From positions 1 through 64,000 of the forward strand of contig JADJJK010000025.1 in the NCBI GenBank assembly GCA_016706545.1: DNA of 64,000 nucleotides, read 5' to 3'. Numbering within the stretch: the stretch's first letter is position 1; each line of letters begins with the position of its first letter. The notes beneath the pieces were generated by a model that had not been told where the DNA came from, did not search any database, and saw nothing but the letters and a program-made list of their open reading frames with translations. Positions 8,758-17,639 of the stretch are shown here, piece after piece. Source of the DNA: Myxococcales bacterium (GTDB lineage: Bacteria > Myxococcota_A > Polyangia > Haliangiales > Haliangiaceae). Made by a program: the position numbers and the translations under genes.

Positions 8758-9153
8758 CTGCGAGGTGTCCACCTTCTGCACCGCCGCGCAGTGACCACAC
8801 ACGATGATCTTGGCGCCCTTCGCGAGGGCGCCTGCCACCAGCTCGGACACCGGCGGGAAGTCCGCGAACCGCACATCAGCGGCGAGATCCTTCGTCGCGA
8901 AGATGGGCGCCTCCACATTCAAGAACACCACCACCTGATGCCCGTGCTCGGCCGCCATTTTCGCGAGCCCCAGCGCCATGGACACCGCATGAAGGTCGTT
9001 CTTGCCGCTCGTGATGTTCACGAGCAAGGGCGCTTTGGCGGCGACCGCCGCGGTTGGCGCATCTGGCGTCGACACGGCCTGCTTCCCGCAGGCTCCCAGA
9101 CCCAACACCGCGGTGGCCAATACGATGAAAGCTAGTCGTCGGATGGTTTTCAT
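8677..9153 (-). CDS. DsrE/DsrF-like lipoprotein
   Basis: The start at ATG 9153 gives 158 residues with a signal peptide ending in GLGAC, a lipobox-like site, so the protein is probably lipid-anchored in the periplasm. The mature part begins with LLVNITSGKND and continues with HAVSMALGLAKMAAEHGHQVVVFLNV, typical of the DsrE-like sulfur-relay fold. A Cys in CGHCAAV near residue 121 may be the reactive residue. Related proteins are often described as predicted peroxiredoxins. It is convergent with the LysR gene and overlaps it by 81 bases. Confidence 0.8.
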   Translation of the reverse strand: MKTIRRLAFIVLATAVLGLGACGKQAVSTPDAPTAAVAAKAPLLVNITSGKNDLHAVSMALGLAKMAAEHGHQVVVFLNVEAPIFATKDLAADVRFADFPPVSELVAGALAKGAKIIVCGHCAAVQKVDTSQLLPGVIVSDHGQLLDYLQPGMIGVSY

Positions 9154-9322
9154 ATCGCCGCCAGAATAAGAACGCGGCGCACCGCCGGCAAGCTGCGCCG
9201 TCGAGCTGCCAGCGCCTGCCAGCGCGTGACGCCATCCCGGCGCGACATTCCGCCCGCGTGGCGATTTGCCGCGCCACCTCGCGGCAAGGAACTCAAGCTC
9301 GGTCGGGCCTACCTCGGCGTGG

Positions 9323-10159
9323 TCAACGCGCCGCGCCAAGCAACGTGTCGAGCGAGATGCGAACACCGGCGGTGAACGCGATGAAGTTCGCCCAATTATA
9401 GATATCTCGCGACTCCACGTTGGCGCCACCACCGAGCAGCCGTGCCCCGAACATGAGGTCGACTCCGCGCGCGACGGGGTGGCCGGCGAACAACTGAACA
9501 TCATAGATCGCGCCACGAACCCCCGAGACCAGGCCGAACGTGGAGAACCCATCTGCTTCGAGTCCACCCCACCACGAGTCGCTGGTCGGGCGATATCGTA
9601 GCCGCGTCTTGGCCGCCGCCACGAGACCAATGTTGTCCTCGGCGGCGCGCTGTGCCCCATCCAGCGAGCGAAATGCGACCTCCGCGTTGCGGATCTGCAG
9701 CGAGCCGCCGGCCTCGAGCGACAGCCCGCCCCGCTCCAGGAAGCGATAGAGATACGAACCGCGGTATCCGTCGAACAGATAGCGATGCTGGACGAGCGTT
9801 CCGGTGAGAAACAGCGTGTCACGGAACTGCAGGTCGCGCGCCAGCACGACCTCGGTCAACACCTCGAACGGAGCGTAGAGCAGGATGGCGGTGTGACGGC
9901 CGTGGCTCAGCTCGACGCTGGCGCGCCGAGACAGCAAGAGGTTGGCTTGCTGGCCGACGTCGGCGGCGCTGTAGCGCGTGCCCGTGGCACCATAGTCGCC
10001 GTCGTTCTGGGCGATGTAGGCGGGCCCGGTCTCGTACGTGACGGTCGCCCGGAGCGTCGCCGCGGGCATGGTCGCGGTGTCAGCGGATGCGACCTGCAGC
10101 CCGCCGAGCAGCGACGCCACCACCGCGTACACGAACCTGCGATTCCTGAGCTCGCTCAT
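9323..10159 (-). CDS. Predicted outer-membrane or secreted beta-rich protein
   Basis: The start at ATG 10159 is supported by a strong GGAGGAGG ribosome-binding site. The product is 278 residues with an N-terminal signal peptide (YAVVASLLGG through ASA). The mature region has alternating hydrophobic strands with many aromatic residues and Gly turns, and ends with an amphipathic strand, the pattern of an outer-membrane beta-barrel. No named family is recognised. The next gene upstream on this strand (10311-10607) is a Cys-rich lipoprotein; the 151-base gap between them suggests separate expression. Confidence 0.7.
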   Translation of the reverse strand: MSELRNRRFVYAVVASLLGGLQVASADTATMPAATLRATVTYETGPAYIAQNDGDYGATGTRYSAADVGQQANLLLSRRASVELSHGRHTAILLYAPFEVLTEVVLARDLQFRDTLFLTGTLVQHRYLFDGYRGSYLYRFLERGGLSLEAGGSLQIRNAEVAFRSLDGAQRAAEDNIGLVAAAKTRLRYRPTSDSWWGGLEADGFSTFGLVSGVRGAIYDVQLFAGHPVARGVDLMFGARLLGGGANVESRDIYNWANFIAFTAGVRISLDTLLGAAR

Positions 10160-10310
10160 CGGTGCCTCCTCCTCCCGACACCGGGCAAGCCAAGCGTGGC
10201 TGTCCATGGCATCAGGTGGGTTGGACGCGGCTCCAGGTCTCCAGGTTACGTGGCGTCTGCCAGCGACTGTTGCTGGTGGACACCCGCAGCAGAGGCGCTG
10301 CCCTCCTGCA

Positions 10311-10607
10311 TCAAGGGACGATGCCCTGACAGTCTGCGGCGCACGCGAACACCGAGCCCGCGCACGAGCGGTCATCGATGCAGGCGGCGCAGTCGTCGGC
10401 GCCGTGCGGATCAGTCTCCAGCATGGGCTTGCAGCGGTCCGTGCAGGCCGAGACGTCATAGGAAGCATCGAAGCAGTCCTTGTAGCGATTGCAGATGGTG
10501 TTGCAGTCAATGGCCTGCGCGACGTCGTCGCAGCCAGGCGCCGCCAGGCTCAGCGTCAGTACGAGCGCACCCACCAGCCCAGTCCATACCGAGAGTTTGT
10601 TCGACAT
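10311..10607 (-). CDS. Small cysteine-rich lipoprotein
   Basis: The 98-residue product starts at ATG 10607 with a hydrophobic signal segment (GLVGALVLTLSLA) ending in AAPGC, a weak lipobox. The mature part contains about ten Cys residues, with spacings such as CNTICNRYKDC, CTDRC and CAAC, so it is probably a disulfide-stabilised periplasmic domain. Similar small Cys-rich lipoproteins are common in Myxococcota but have no assigned role. An upstream in-frame extension lacks a plausible signal peptide and was not used. Confidence 0.7.
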   Translation of the reverse strand: MSNKLSVWTGLVGALVLTLSLAAPGCDDVAQAIDCNTICNRYKDCFDASYDVSACTDRCKPMLETDPHGADDCAACIDDRSCAGSVFACAADCQGIVP

Positions 10608-10895
10608 TCCCCGCGCTTCTGCACATCCCATGCCTGGTCCACGCGGTGGCGTGAGACCGTCGACTTCTCGCCGCCAGCGACGAGCGCTTCGTCGAGTCAG
10701 CGGCTGCGCGCATTGCCGCACTTCATCACAATGACCGCACTAGCTCAAATTGAAGGGAGCCGTTGTCCGCTGCTCGCCCAGGCTCGCGGGATTGGCGCGG
10801 CGCGATCCTTGCTTTGCTTCATTCATGTCGGTGCGTCGCTCGCCCGACCTCGCCGCGCCTGCGGCGAGCACACGGTCAGCCGAAGGAGGCTACCC

Positions 10896-11060
10896 ATGTT
10901 GTGGACCATCACTGTCATCCTGATCTTGCTTTGGGCGCTGGGCCTGGTCACGTCCTATACCCTCGGCGGGTACCTGCACGTGCTGCTTGGTGTCGCGGTC
11001 GTGCTGGTGCTCTTGCGCGTCGCTGGGCTCGGCAATTCCCGGCCTCGGGGTGGAGCATGA
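10896..11060 (+). CDS. lmo0937-type small membrane protein
   Basis: A 54-residue protein begins MLWTITVILILLWALGL and contains SYTLGGYLH followed by a second hydrophobic segment, matching the lmo0937/DUF5670 family of two-helix membrane proteins. The ATG at 10896 is preceded by an AAGGAGG ribosome-binding site. Members of this family are often linked to envelope or general stress responses. The stop overlaps the next start by ATGA, so it is coupled to the downstream coiled-coil lipoprotein. Confidence 0.85.
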   Translation: MLWTITVILILLWALGLVTSYTLGGYLHVLLGVAVVLVLLRVAGLGNSRPRGGA

Positions 11061-11560
11061 GCGCGCGCAGGCCCCGGCCGGGCGCGCCGTCACGTCCCTT
11101 GGTTCCATCCACGCCCGCCTGGCGCGCCGCCTCCTGGGCGCTGGCTGGCGCGCTGGCGCTGTCCTCGGCGGGCCACGCGACCGCCTGCGGCAAGAGCGAA
11201 CCCGCGGCCAGCCCCCCGCCCAACAAGGAGGAGGTGGCGGCCAAAACCGCCCAGGCCGCGCGCGCCGTCCGGGACTATGCGTTCGCCCAGAAGGACGAGC
11301 TCGTCCAGCGCATGAACGGTGAACTCGTAATCCTGCGCGCCGCGCTAGATGACCTCAGCGGCAAGGTCGAGCGTCAGGGCGCCGCCGCCAGTGCAGCGAG
11401 CAAGGCCCGGCTCGTCGCGGTGCGCGAGCGCTGGGAAAAGGTCCGGGCCCAGCTCGAGCTGGCCAAGAGCGCCAGCGCCGAGAACTGGGACGAGTTCAAG
11501 GCCGCCCTTTCCGCGTCGCTCGACGATCTGGATCGATCGTTCCACGAAGCCCGCGAGTGA
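11057..11560 (+). CDS. Exported coiled-coil protein, possibly stress-related
   Basis: The product is 167 residues. After a basic N-terminus there is a signal-like segment (WALAGALALSSAGHATAC) ending at a Cys that could be lipidated. The mature part is mostly charged heptad-like helix (EEVAAKTAQAARAVRDYA, LVAVRERWEKVRAQLELAK), predicting a coiled coil of the kind found in sll1863-like stress proteins. It starts inside the lmo0937-type gene (ATGA overlap), so the two are an operon. Role inferred only from this pairing. Confidence 0.65.
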   Translation: MSARRPRPGAPSRPLVPSTPAWRAASWALAGALALSSAGHATACGKSEPAASPPPNKEEVAAKTAQAARAVRDYAFAQKDELVQRMNGELVILRAALDDLSGKVERQGAAASAASKARLVAVRERWEKVRAQLELAKSASAENWDEFKAALSASLDDLDRSFHEARE

Positions 11561-11739
11561 GCCGACCGCAGCCGGCGACAGCCTTGGGCTCATTCCGGAA
11601 GAGCCGCCTCCGTCTGCAGCAGACGCTGTTCTGTGTCCAGCCGGAGTCGCGTACCTCGCGCACCTGACCGGAGGTGATTCTGCGACACCTCGACATGGTA
11701 TGTTCGACCGCCGCCGCGAACCCACGCCCAGGAGTGAGC

Positions 11740-12378
11740 ATGAGAGCCCTTGTATTGAGTGCGTGCCTCGCTGGTTGCGCTGCGCCTGTTGGGCCCGAAG
11801 GCACACCAACTTCGAACGCGCCGCCCGAGACCGGCGGCGGTCTGCCAACCGTGAACTGCGCGGTCGGCGTGTGCCCGGATTGCGTGGGGTGCAGCGTCCG
11901 GGACTTTGGGTGCTTCGGATGGGGTGGCAACTCGACCTTCAATAGCCCGGGGAAGTGCAAGGCGGCGCCAACCAGCGGCGCGGTGCAAGCGAAGATCGCT
12001 GGCGTCGACTTCGTCGCGACGGCCGCGGTGGCGGTCGTGGACCACGGCATGATCTCGCTGTCTGCCCAGGCCGGTGACCCTCTGGTGGTCCTGTACGCAC
12101 CGGCCGCGGTTGGCAGCTACGACTGCGCGACGTGGCGCGCCGGGGTGGCGTACTTCGCGGGCCGCGAGCTCGGCGACCCGGTCGACTTCCGCTCCGCCCC
12201 CGTGCTCGACGGGGCGCCGACCTGCACGCTCACCGTGACCCGCGTCGGCGCGGTCGGCGAGCTGGTCGAGGGCGCGTTCACCGCTACGCTGGTCGACTGG
12301 CGTCCCGCCCAGGGGCCGCGCGCTACGCTCGCGATCGAGGGTACGTTTCTCGTCACGCGCGGACCGTTCGCGCTCTAG
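11740..12378 (+). CDS. Lipoprotein of unknown function
   Basis: The ATG at 11740 follows a CCAGGAG ribosome-binding site and gives 212 residues. The signal peptide is short, with a clear LAGC lipobox at about residue 11. The N-terminal part has several Cys residues (CAVGVCPDCVGCSV) that may form disulfides. The C-terminal half is beta-rich and repeatedly alternates hydrophobic and polar residues. No family recognised. It is convergent with the lipoprotein gene at 12397. Confidence 0.7.
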   Translation: MRALVLSACLAGCAAPVGPEGTPTSNAPPETGGGLPTVNCAVGVCPDCVGCSVRDFGCFGWGGNSTFNSPGKCKAAPTSGAVQAKIAGVDFVATAAVAVVDHGMISLSAQAGDPLVVLYAPAAVGSYDCATWRAGVAYFAGRELGDPVDFRSAPVLDGAPTCTLTVTRVGAVGELVEGAFTATLVDWRPAQGPRATLAIEGTFLVTRGPFAL

Positions 12379-12396
12379 CTCAGCGCAGGGTCAACC

Positions 12397-12993
12397 TCAC
12401 GGCGCCTCGAGGATCAGCATGTGCGCACACAAGTGCGCGGCGTCTTCGTTGCTCACGCCCCGAGGGACCACTTGTAGCTGCGCACCTCCGCGAACGAAGG
12501 AACCGGCGATGAAGCGGTTGTGCTCGCCATAGACCTTCTCGTAGGTGTAGCCCGCGTCGCTGAGCGCCTTCACGAAGCCCTCGAAGTCGGGGGCGCAGAC
12601 AGGTCCCATGCTGGCGTTGTCGTCCCCGGAGTAGGTGAGCCAGAGCTTCTTGCGGCCGCTCTGGGCCTCGACGCGGAGTTCGAGGGTGTAGCTCCAGCCG
12701 CCGTCGAGCTTGCCCCAGGCGCCGAAGGCCTGAGGATCGCCTCGCTGCGCGTCGAGCTTGAGGATCCAGCGCTCGACGTGCTCCCGGGTGAGCTCGGCCG
12801 CGCTGGCCGGGCGGCCAAGGAACGTGAGCACGCGCGCGTTCAACTCGGCCGCGTCTCTGGGGAGGCCGAGCGGCGCGGCGCCAGCTTCGCCGCTGGAGGA
12901 TGAGGCCGTCGGAGCGGCCGGGGCGGCCTGATGGGGCGCGGAGGCGCAGCCCGCGACGGCGAGCAGCCAGAGGGCGGCGGAAGATCTGGTCAT
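12397..12993 (-). CDS. Lipoprotein of unknown function
   Basis: The start at ATG 12993 gives 198 residues with a signal peptide (ALWLLAVAGC) and lipobox. A Pro/Ala/Ser linker follows, then a folded domain that includes GGWSYTLELRVEAQSG and CAPDFEGFVKAL. It follows the gene at 12998 on the same strand with a gap of four bases, so they are probably cotranscribed. No named family recognised. Confidence 0.7.
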   Translation of the reverse strand: MTRSSAALWLLAVAGCASAPHQAAPAAPTASSSSGEAGAAPLGLPRDAAELNARVLTFLGRPASAAELTREHVERWILKLDAQRGDPQAFGAWGKLDGGWSYTLELRVEAQSGRKKLWLTYSGDDNASMGPVCAPDFEGFVKALSDAGYTYEKVYGEHNRFIAGSFVRGGAQLQVVPRGVSNEDAAHLCAHMLILEAP

Positions 12994-12997
12994 GGCT

Positions 12998-13378
12998 TCA
13001 CCTGGTGCAGACGCCGCTGGCGTCGTCCATGTTGTCGTCCCGAACGATGCAGACGAGGCCGGGCCCACACTTGAGCCCCGCGATCGTCCCGCAGTGCGCG
13101 CCTTCGGCTTCTCCAGTCCATGCGGGCGTGCAGATCCCAGCGGCGTTGCGTGCGGAGGAAGGCGGCGTGTTGCACATCAGCCCGTCAGGGCACCGCGGGC
13201 CGAGGAACCGGCACTCCGAGTTTAGCCCCGCAGGTGCGCTGGCCGGGGCGTTCGACGCGGGAGCTGCGTTCGCCACGGCGGGAGAGGGGGACGCGGCGGT
13301 GTCGTTGGAGGATCGCTGATGCGCGCACCCCAGGAGCGCCAGCGTCAGGGTGGTCGCAAGGACGTAGGACAGTCGCAT
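12998..13378 (-). CDS. Small Cys-rich lipoprotein
   Basis: The product from ATG 13378 is 126 residues, with a signal peptide ending in LLGC, an Ala/Ser/Pro-rich linker, and a domain with eight Cys residues arranged as CRFLGPRCPDGLMC and CGTIAGLKCGPGLVC. The two halves look like a duplicated Cys module of EGF or Dickkopf-like spacing, as often found on the surface of Myxococcota. It is followed after four bases by the 12397 lipoprotein gene. Confidence 0.7.
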   Translation of the reverse strand: MRLSYVLATTLTLALLGCAHQRSSNDTAASPSPAVANAAPASNAPASAPAGLNSECRFLGPRCPDGLMCNTPPSSARNAAGICTPAWTGEAEGAHCGTIAGLKCGPGLVCIVRDDNMDDASGVCTR

Positions 13379-13492
13379 GTGCCATCTGACGCACAGTTCG
13401 CGGAATGGATCTAGGGCTCCGACCGGGTGATAGGCACCACACCAAACAAGCGGAGCGAGCGGAGGCATCGCCTCTCGCTGCGCGAGGACGAG

Positions 13493-14470
13493 CTAGCGTG
13501 TGAACTCGGCGGAGATGCCGCCGATCACCGTCAGCTCGAGCTCGCTCGCAGGCCATACGTCGGTGGCCACGGTCTGCTGCAGGCCGAAGAAGGGCTGCAA
13601 GGCGCCCAGATGGCGATAGGACAGCCCGACGGTGTGAACCGCGCGCTCGCCGTCGGACACATGCTCGAGGGCGACGGTGGTGGCGGACTCCAGGCCCACC
13701 TGGTGGGCGCCGATGACCAGGCCCGCGGCGGCGTTGAAGCGGCCCAGGGCCTGCCAATCCATCCCCGCTGGTTCATCCACCGGAACGTCGATCCCGACAT
13801 CTGCGCGCAGGAGCCAGCGCCCCGCTCGCCAGATCGGCGACACCGCCAGCCGCGCCACGGTCGAGGACGGCGCGGACATCGCCAGATCCGTCAGACGAGC
13901 AAACGCGGTCATCTGATTGAGGCCCTTGCCGTTGATGTCGTGGTCGCTCGCGGCAGGCAGCGATACCCCTGCGCGGGCGATCACCTCCAGGCTCGCGCGG
14001 CGGCGGGTCATCACCGCGCCGAACTCCAGGCCGGTGATCGCGCTGTCGGTGAACGTCATTCCGGCGAGCTCCGGGGCGCCGGTGAACTGCCAGTCGATGC
14101 GCGACATCACGGCGCTGGTGTAGGCCCCCACGGAACCGCTGCCCATGATCTGGCCGAAGACCTCGAGTCGGAGCGGCGTCATGGTGGTCCCGGTCTGCGA
14201 GGTGTCATAGCGGAGGTAGCTGGCCTGCAACCCGAAGCCAGATCGGCCCGTGGTGTGGTCCAGCGAGAGGAACTGGCCGCTGGCCAGCTCGGAGTCTCTC
14301 GCGGCGACCAGCGCCTCTGATGGAGGCGCGCTGCTCGCGGCGGCGCCGAGCGCGTCCGACGAAGCGCTGGCCAGGCGCGTCGAGGTGCCGAGAAGGGAGA
14401 GGCAGAGGAGGGAGAGGCAACGGAGGGTGGCCGAGGAAGACGACGACGAGCGAAGGAGCATGGACATCAT
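13493..14470 (-). CDS. Predicted outer-membrane beta-barrel protein
   Basis: Two adjacent ATGs at 14470 and 14467 give about 325 residues. A Ser-rich signal peptide (LRCLSLLCLSLLG) is followed by a long beta-rich mature region with a final strand ending in EFTR. Alternating residues such as SGFGLQASYLRYD and WRAGRWLLRADVGI fit a barrel. The extreme 3' end of this gene is closely matched by a stretch at 34758-34845, a remnant of a paralogue. Family not recognised. Confidence 0.7.
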   Translation of the reverse strand: MMSMLLRSSSSSSATLRCLSLLCLSLLGTSTRLASASSDALGAAASSAPPSEALVAARDSELASGQFLSLDHTTGRSGFGLQASYLRYDTSQTGTTMTPLRLEVFGQIMGSGSVGAYTSAVMSRIDWQFTGAPELAGMTFTDSAITGLEFGAVMTRRRASLEVIARAGVSLPAASDHDINGKGLNQMTAFARLTDLAMSAPSSTVARLAVSPIWRAGRWLLRADVGIDVPVDEPAGMDWQALGRFNAAAGLVIGAHQVGLESATTVALEHVSDGERAVHTVGLSYRHLGALQPFFGLQQTVATDVWPASELELTVIGGISAEFTR

Positions 14471-14785
14471 GTTTGCTTTCGATGGAGGAGGCGCTGGAGT
14501 AGCCGTGCACGCGACGCGCGCACGGCGTGTGCTGCCAGCAAGAGCAGCCACGTGGTCCCGCCAATGCAGTCGAAGTGCCAAGGCGCAGTCCGCGCGCAAC
14601 GACTGGAGAATGTCGGCCCTGGCGGTGCGCGAGCGCGGCGTGGCCTGCCTTTTTGTCTCCAGGGCCGGTGGTGATGTGCCCAGGCGGCATCCCCGCCGCG
14701 CCCACGCCCACGCTCGGGTCCGGCGAGCGGCCTGGCGTCCAGGGTTCTCTTGTATCCAGCCATCCATCTCCATATACTGCACCGC

Positions 14786-15148
14786 ATGGTTCAGCATTCG
14801 AGCGACCACCTCGACGCCTCGTTTGCCGCCCTCTCGGATGCGACCCGCCGCGGCGTCCTGGGTCAGCTCGGACGTGCGGACGCTTCGATCACGGAGCTCG
14901 CTGACAGATTTCACATGACCGTGACGGGCATGAAGAAGCACGTCGGGGTCCTGGAGCAGGCAGGGCTCGTCTCCACGGAGAAAGTCGGACGTGTTCGGAC
15001 CTGCAGGCTCGGTCCGCGTCGGTTGGAAGAGGAGAAGGCGTGGATCGAGAGGTACCGCCAGCTCTGGGCCGCGCGCTTCGATGCATTGGACCAGGTCGTG
15101 GATGAACTGAAACAGAAGGAGAAGCACAATGGCCGAAAAAGACGATAG
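14786..15148 (+). CDS. ArsR-type helix-turn-helix regulator
   Basis: The 120-residue product begins at ATG 14786. It has the ArsR-type winged helix: FAALSDATRRGVLGQLGRAD, then ITELADRFHMTVTGMKKHV and LEQAGLVSTEKVGRVR. No cysteine metal-binding site is visible, so it belongs to the non-metal subgroup usually paired with an SRPBCC protein. Its stop lies 20 bases inside the downstream SRPBCC gene, so the two are cotranscribed and coupled. Confidence 0.9.
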   Translation: MVQHSSDHLDASFAALSDATRRGVLGQLGRADASITELADRFHMTVTGMKKHVGVLEQAGLVSTEKVGRVRTCRLGPRRLEEEKAWIERYRQLWAARFDALDQVVDELKQKEKHNGRKRR

Positions 15149-15650
15149 TCGGGCGAGCACCAACAAGAACCCCACGACGGAAGAACGCACATCTGAACGC
15201 GAGCTTGTCGTCAGGCGTACCGTCAACGGTCCGGCGCACCTCGTGTTTGAGGCGTGGACCAAGCCAGAGCTGTTTCAGCGGTGGTGGGTGCCGAAGTCGT
15301 ATGGGCTGACGTTGCTGTCATGCGAGATGGACGTTCGCGTCGGAGGTCAGTATCGCCTGGTGTTTCAGCACGGGGATTCGACGATGGCGTTCTTCGGCAC
15401 GTACCGCGAAGTGACGCCGCCCTCTCGCCTCGTCTGGACGAACGAGGAAGGAGAGGATGGCGAGACGGTCACCACGGTCACGTTCGAGGAGAAGGACGGC
15501 AAGACGTCGCTGGTCGTGCATGACCTCTATCCCTCGAAGGCCGCCCTCGACGCGGCGATCGCCTCGGGATCGACGGGCGGAATGCCAGACCAGCTCGACC
15601 AGCTCGACGAGTTCCTCGCCAGCTTCGGCAACGGCTCAGAGAGCGCCTGA
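15129..15650 (+). CDS. SRPBCC (AHSA1-like) domain protein
   Basis: A 173-residue protein with the AHSA1/SRPBCC fold: LVVRRTVNGPAHLVFEAWT at the start, FQRWWVPKSYG, MDVRVGGQYR and a C-terminal LDEFLASF helix. Such proteins bind hydrophobic ligands; many are partners of the ArsR-type regulator encoded upstream and overlapping here by 20 bases. The 3' end overlaps the convergent MerR gene by 15 bases. Confidence 0.9.
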   Translation: MAEKDDSRASTNKNPTTEERTSERELVVRRTVNGPAHLVFEAWTKPELFQRWWVPKSYGLTLLSCEMDVRVGGQYRLVFQHGDSTMAFFGTYREVTPPSRLVWTNEEGEDGETVTTVTFEEKDGKTSLVVHDLYPSKAALDAAIASGSTGGMPDQLDQLDEFLASFGNGSESA

Positions 15651-16433
15651 CGAGCTGCCCCGAGCATTGGCGCGAATGGCCGAGGACCACCAGGCCGTGA
15701 GCCCAGGCGCATACTTGTCAATGCTCTCACCGAAACGCGCGTCCGCCTCGTACATGTCTGCAAGTGCGGCGTGCATCTCCGGTCCGCAGGGATAGAACCA
15801 GCGATCGATCGAGAGGCGATGGCGCTCCGCGACGGCCATCGCCTCGTCACCCTCGGCGGGCGAGCCCGAGCGAAAGAGCTGTGCGGCGTCGGTCATGATC
15901 GCATGAGACTCGGCGTTGTACTGCTCCCAGTCGGCCTTCGTGTACTGGCTCGTCCTGCGCGCAGACTCCCTGTATGCGTCGGTCTTGCCCCAGCGCTCCT
16001 TGACCTCGTCCTCGTACAGCGAGGGGTCGAAGCCGTCGAACAGCGTCGTGATCTCTTCCTTGCTCATGTCTTTCATGACCTTTCCTCCGTCATTCGCCAA
16101 CGCGGCGAGCGCCGCATCGATGGCACGGAGCATCGCGGCCGCACGGTCTGCTCGGGTCGCGATCTCCTTGCGTTGCTTCTCGAGCGCGGCACGCCGATCG
16201 AAGCGCGGGTCGTCGAGCGAGCGCTTGATCTCCTCGAGCGACATGCCCAGCTCGCGTCCGATGAGGATCTGCTGCAGGCGCAGCAGGTCGTCGTCGCCGT
16301 AGAGGCGGTACCCCGCCTCCGTACGACCTGACGGTGTGAGTAGTCCGAGTTCGTCGTAGTGGTGGAGCGCGCGCACGGACACGCCGGCGATGCGCGCGAC
16401 CTCCTTGACCTGGTATGTGCGGCCCTTGCTCAT
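15636..16433 (-). CDS. MerR-family regulator with TipAS ligand-binding domain
   Basis: The first 70 residues are a MerR winged helix (YQVKEVARIAGVSVRALHHY, then DELGLLTPSGRTEAGYRLY), followed by a dimerisation coiled coil. The C-terminal half from about residue 140 is a TipAS domain with EVKERWGKTDAYRES and a Trp-Phe-Tyr-Pro-Cys segment near the end; that Cys is equivalent in position to the thiopeptide-reactive Cys of TipA. TipA-type proteins activate drug resistance genes on binding thiopeptide antibiotics. Length of 265 residues fits TipAL. Confidence 0.9.
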   Translation of the reverse strand: MSKGRTYQVKEVARIAGVSVRALHHYDELGLLTPSGRTEAGYRLYGDDDLLRLQQILIGRELGMSLEEIKRSLDDPRFDRRAALEKQRKEIATRADRAAAMLRAIDAALAALANDGGKVMKDMSKEEITTLFDGFDPSLYEDEVKERWGKTDAYRESARRTSQYTKADWEQYNAESHAIMTDAAQLFRSGSPAEGDEAMAVAERHRLSIDRWFYPCGPEMHAALADMYEADARFGESIDKYAPGLTAWWSSAIRANARGSSSGAL

Positions 16434-16628
16434 GCCGGAGAGCGTACGGCCTCACGTTGCGTGGGGGTCAAGTCACGGAGATGAAAGATCAACAGCGCCG
16501 GGCGCGCTCACCATCCGGCCCGCTTGGGGCCTTCGAGGTGCGTGCCACGCCGACAAGCCGCCGTTCGAGATCCGGGGCACCGGCGGAGTCAGGCGGTGCC
16601 GCTCGACTCCATCCCCTCAACCCTCCCC

Positions 16629-16982
16629 TCAACCCTCCGGCGGCCCCGTGACGTCGGGCATGACGTCGATGCCGTCGCCCGGGAAGACCGTGAGGTGTGG
16701 GTGATCCTGGAAGAGGCCGGCGGCGGCAGCGAGGTCTGCGGCTTCGACGATGAGAAAGCCGCAGATCTGGTTGTGAGCATCGCTGATACCGGACCTGGTG
16801 ACGCGCTTGGTCTTGCCGACCATGACGTCGGTCGAGACGATCGCGGCGGCGTTGCGTCGGTGCCACTCCCTCCACGCCTTCAATCCTGCCTCGTCGATCG
16901 CCTCCTGTTCGGACGTGGGGCGCGCGCGAAAGGCGGCGAAGTCTTCTGGTCTCATGGTGTAGACGGCGACGAAACGAGGCAT
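16629..16982 (-). CDS. YciI-like (YCII-related) protein
   Basis: The 117-residue product starts MPRFVAVYTMRPEDF and contains a WHRRNAAAIVSTDVMVGKTKRV segment and a C-terminal DHPHLTVFPGDGIDVMP. This matches the dimeric alpha/beta fold of the YCII-related/DGPF family; a His-Asp pair, typically catalytic in YciI, may be the DHPH motif. Function in this genome is unknown. It is separated from the MerR gene by about 195 bases without features. Confidence 0.75.
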   Translation of the reverse strand: MPRFVAVYTMRPEDFAAFRARPTSEQEAIDEAGLKAWREWHRRNAAAIVSTDVMVGKTKRVTRSGISDAHNQICGFLIVEAADLAAAAGLFQDHPHLTVFPGDGIDVMPDVTGPPEG

Positions 16983-17111
16983 GGGGCTCCGAGTAGGGTA
17001 GGGCGCGAGCTTAGCTTATCGAACCCTGGGCGCGCCCGGCTACGGGGTCCGGCAGCGGTCGCGCTGTCGTGCGTTCTCCCCCCTCGCCGCCGCCCTCCGC
17101 GAGAACGCCCC

Positions 17112-17380
17112 GGGCCGTCAGGCTATGCAACTCCTGGGTGAACGCAGGCAACACGCCATCTGGATCCCAACAGCGGGACGGCGATGACCAGGGCGCGCGG
17201 CGGGTGCACGATCGCATGATGATGATTGGACATCACCATCGCGTACAGCACTTGAACGCCAGTCTTCTGCGCAGCATACGCCAGGCAATAGGGGAAGACC
17301 TGGTTGGTCACCTCGTCGGGCCGCAGCAGGAACGTGCGCTGCGTGCAGCGCCGCGTGATCATGTACACCTTCCCATGGGG
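17112..17380 (-). pseudogene. 5' fragment of a RAYT (REP-associated tyrosine transposase)
   Basis: Reading from ATG 17362 leftwards gives MITRRCTQRTFLLRPDE and then SNHHHAIVH, the HUH histidines of the Y1 transposase family, closely matching the intact copies at 28494 and 46005. After AIVH, unrelated sequence of about 45 bases breaks the frame, and then PAFTQELHSLTAR appears in another frame before similarity stops. The part carrying the catalytic tyrosine is missing. REP sequences lie immediately upstream at 17385-17538. Confidence 0.85.
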
Positions 17381-17384
17381 AGAG

Positions 17385-17538
17385 CCCGACCGGAGGTTGT
17401 TTACCGGGAGAGCCCACCGGAGGTTGTTTGCGAGGCGCAGAGAACTCGACCGGAGGTTGTTTTGCGAGGCGAGCACGACATAGAATTCGAATATCCCTGT
17501 CTCAAATGCGTTCAGAGAACCCGACCAGAGGTTGTTTT
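17385..17538 (-). repeat. Cluster of four REP sequences (minus orientation)
   Basis: Four copies of the REP core occur at 17385-17402, 17413-17429 (one base shorter), 17444-17463 and 17518-17538. On the minus strand the consensus is AAACAACCTCCGGTCGGGTT. They stand directly upstream of the RAYT fragment, the usual location of RAYT-associated REPs. The AACC and GGTT arms form a short imperfect palindrome. Confidence 0.8.
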
Positions 17539-17587
17539 GCGAGGCGAGCACGACATAGAATTCGAATCTCCCTGTCTCAAATGCGTT
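17453..17587. repeat. 60-bp tandem duplication with 75-bp period
   Basis: The 60 bases at 17453-17512 are repeated at 17528-17587 with a single visible difference. Each copy contains half of a REP, then GCGAGGCGAGCACGACATAG and a GAATTCGAAT segment. The duplication ends about 50 bases before the lipoprotein start at 17640, so it may influence that gene's 5' region. Confidence 0.85.
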
Positions 17588-17639
17588 GACACGTTCCGCG
17601 CGCTTGACCTTAGCAAGCGTGCGTGTTGAGAATATAAGC

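Noticed and set aside
11674..11739. Longer start for the lipoprotein at 11740
   Set aside because: The internal ATG 11740 has the ribosome-binding site and gives a correct lipobox distance.
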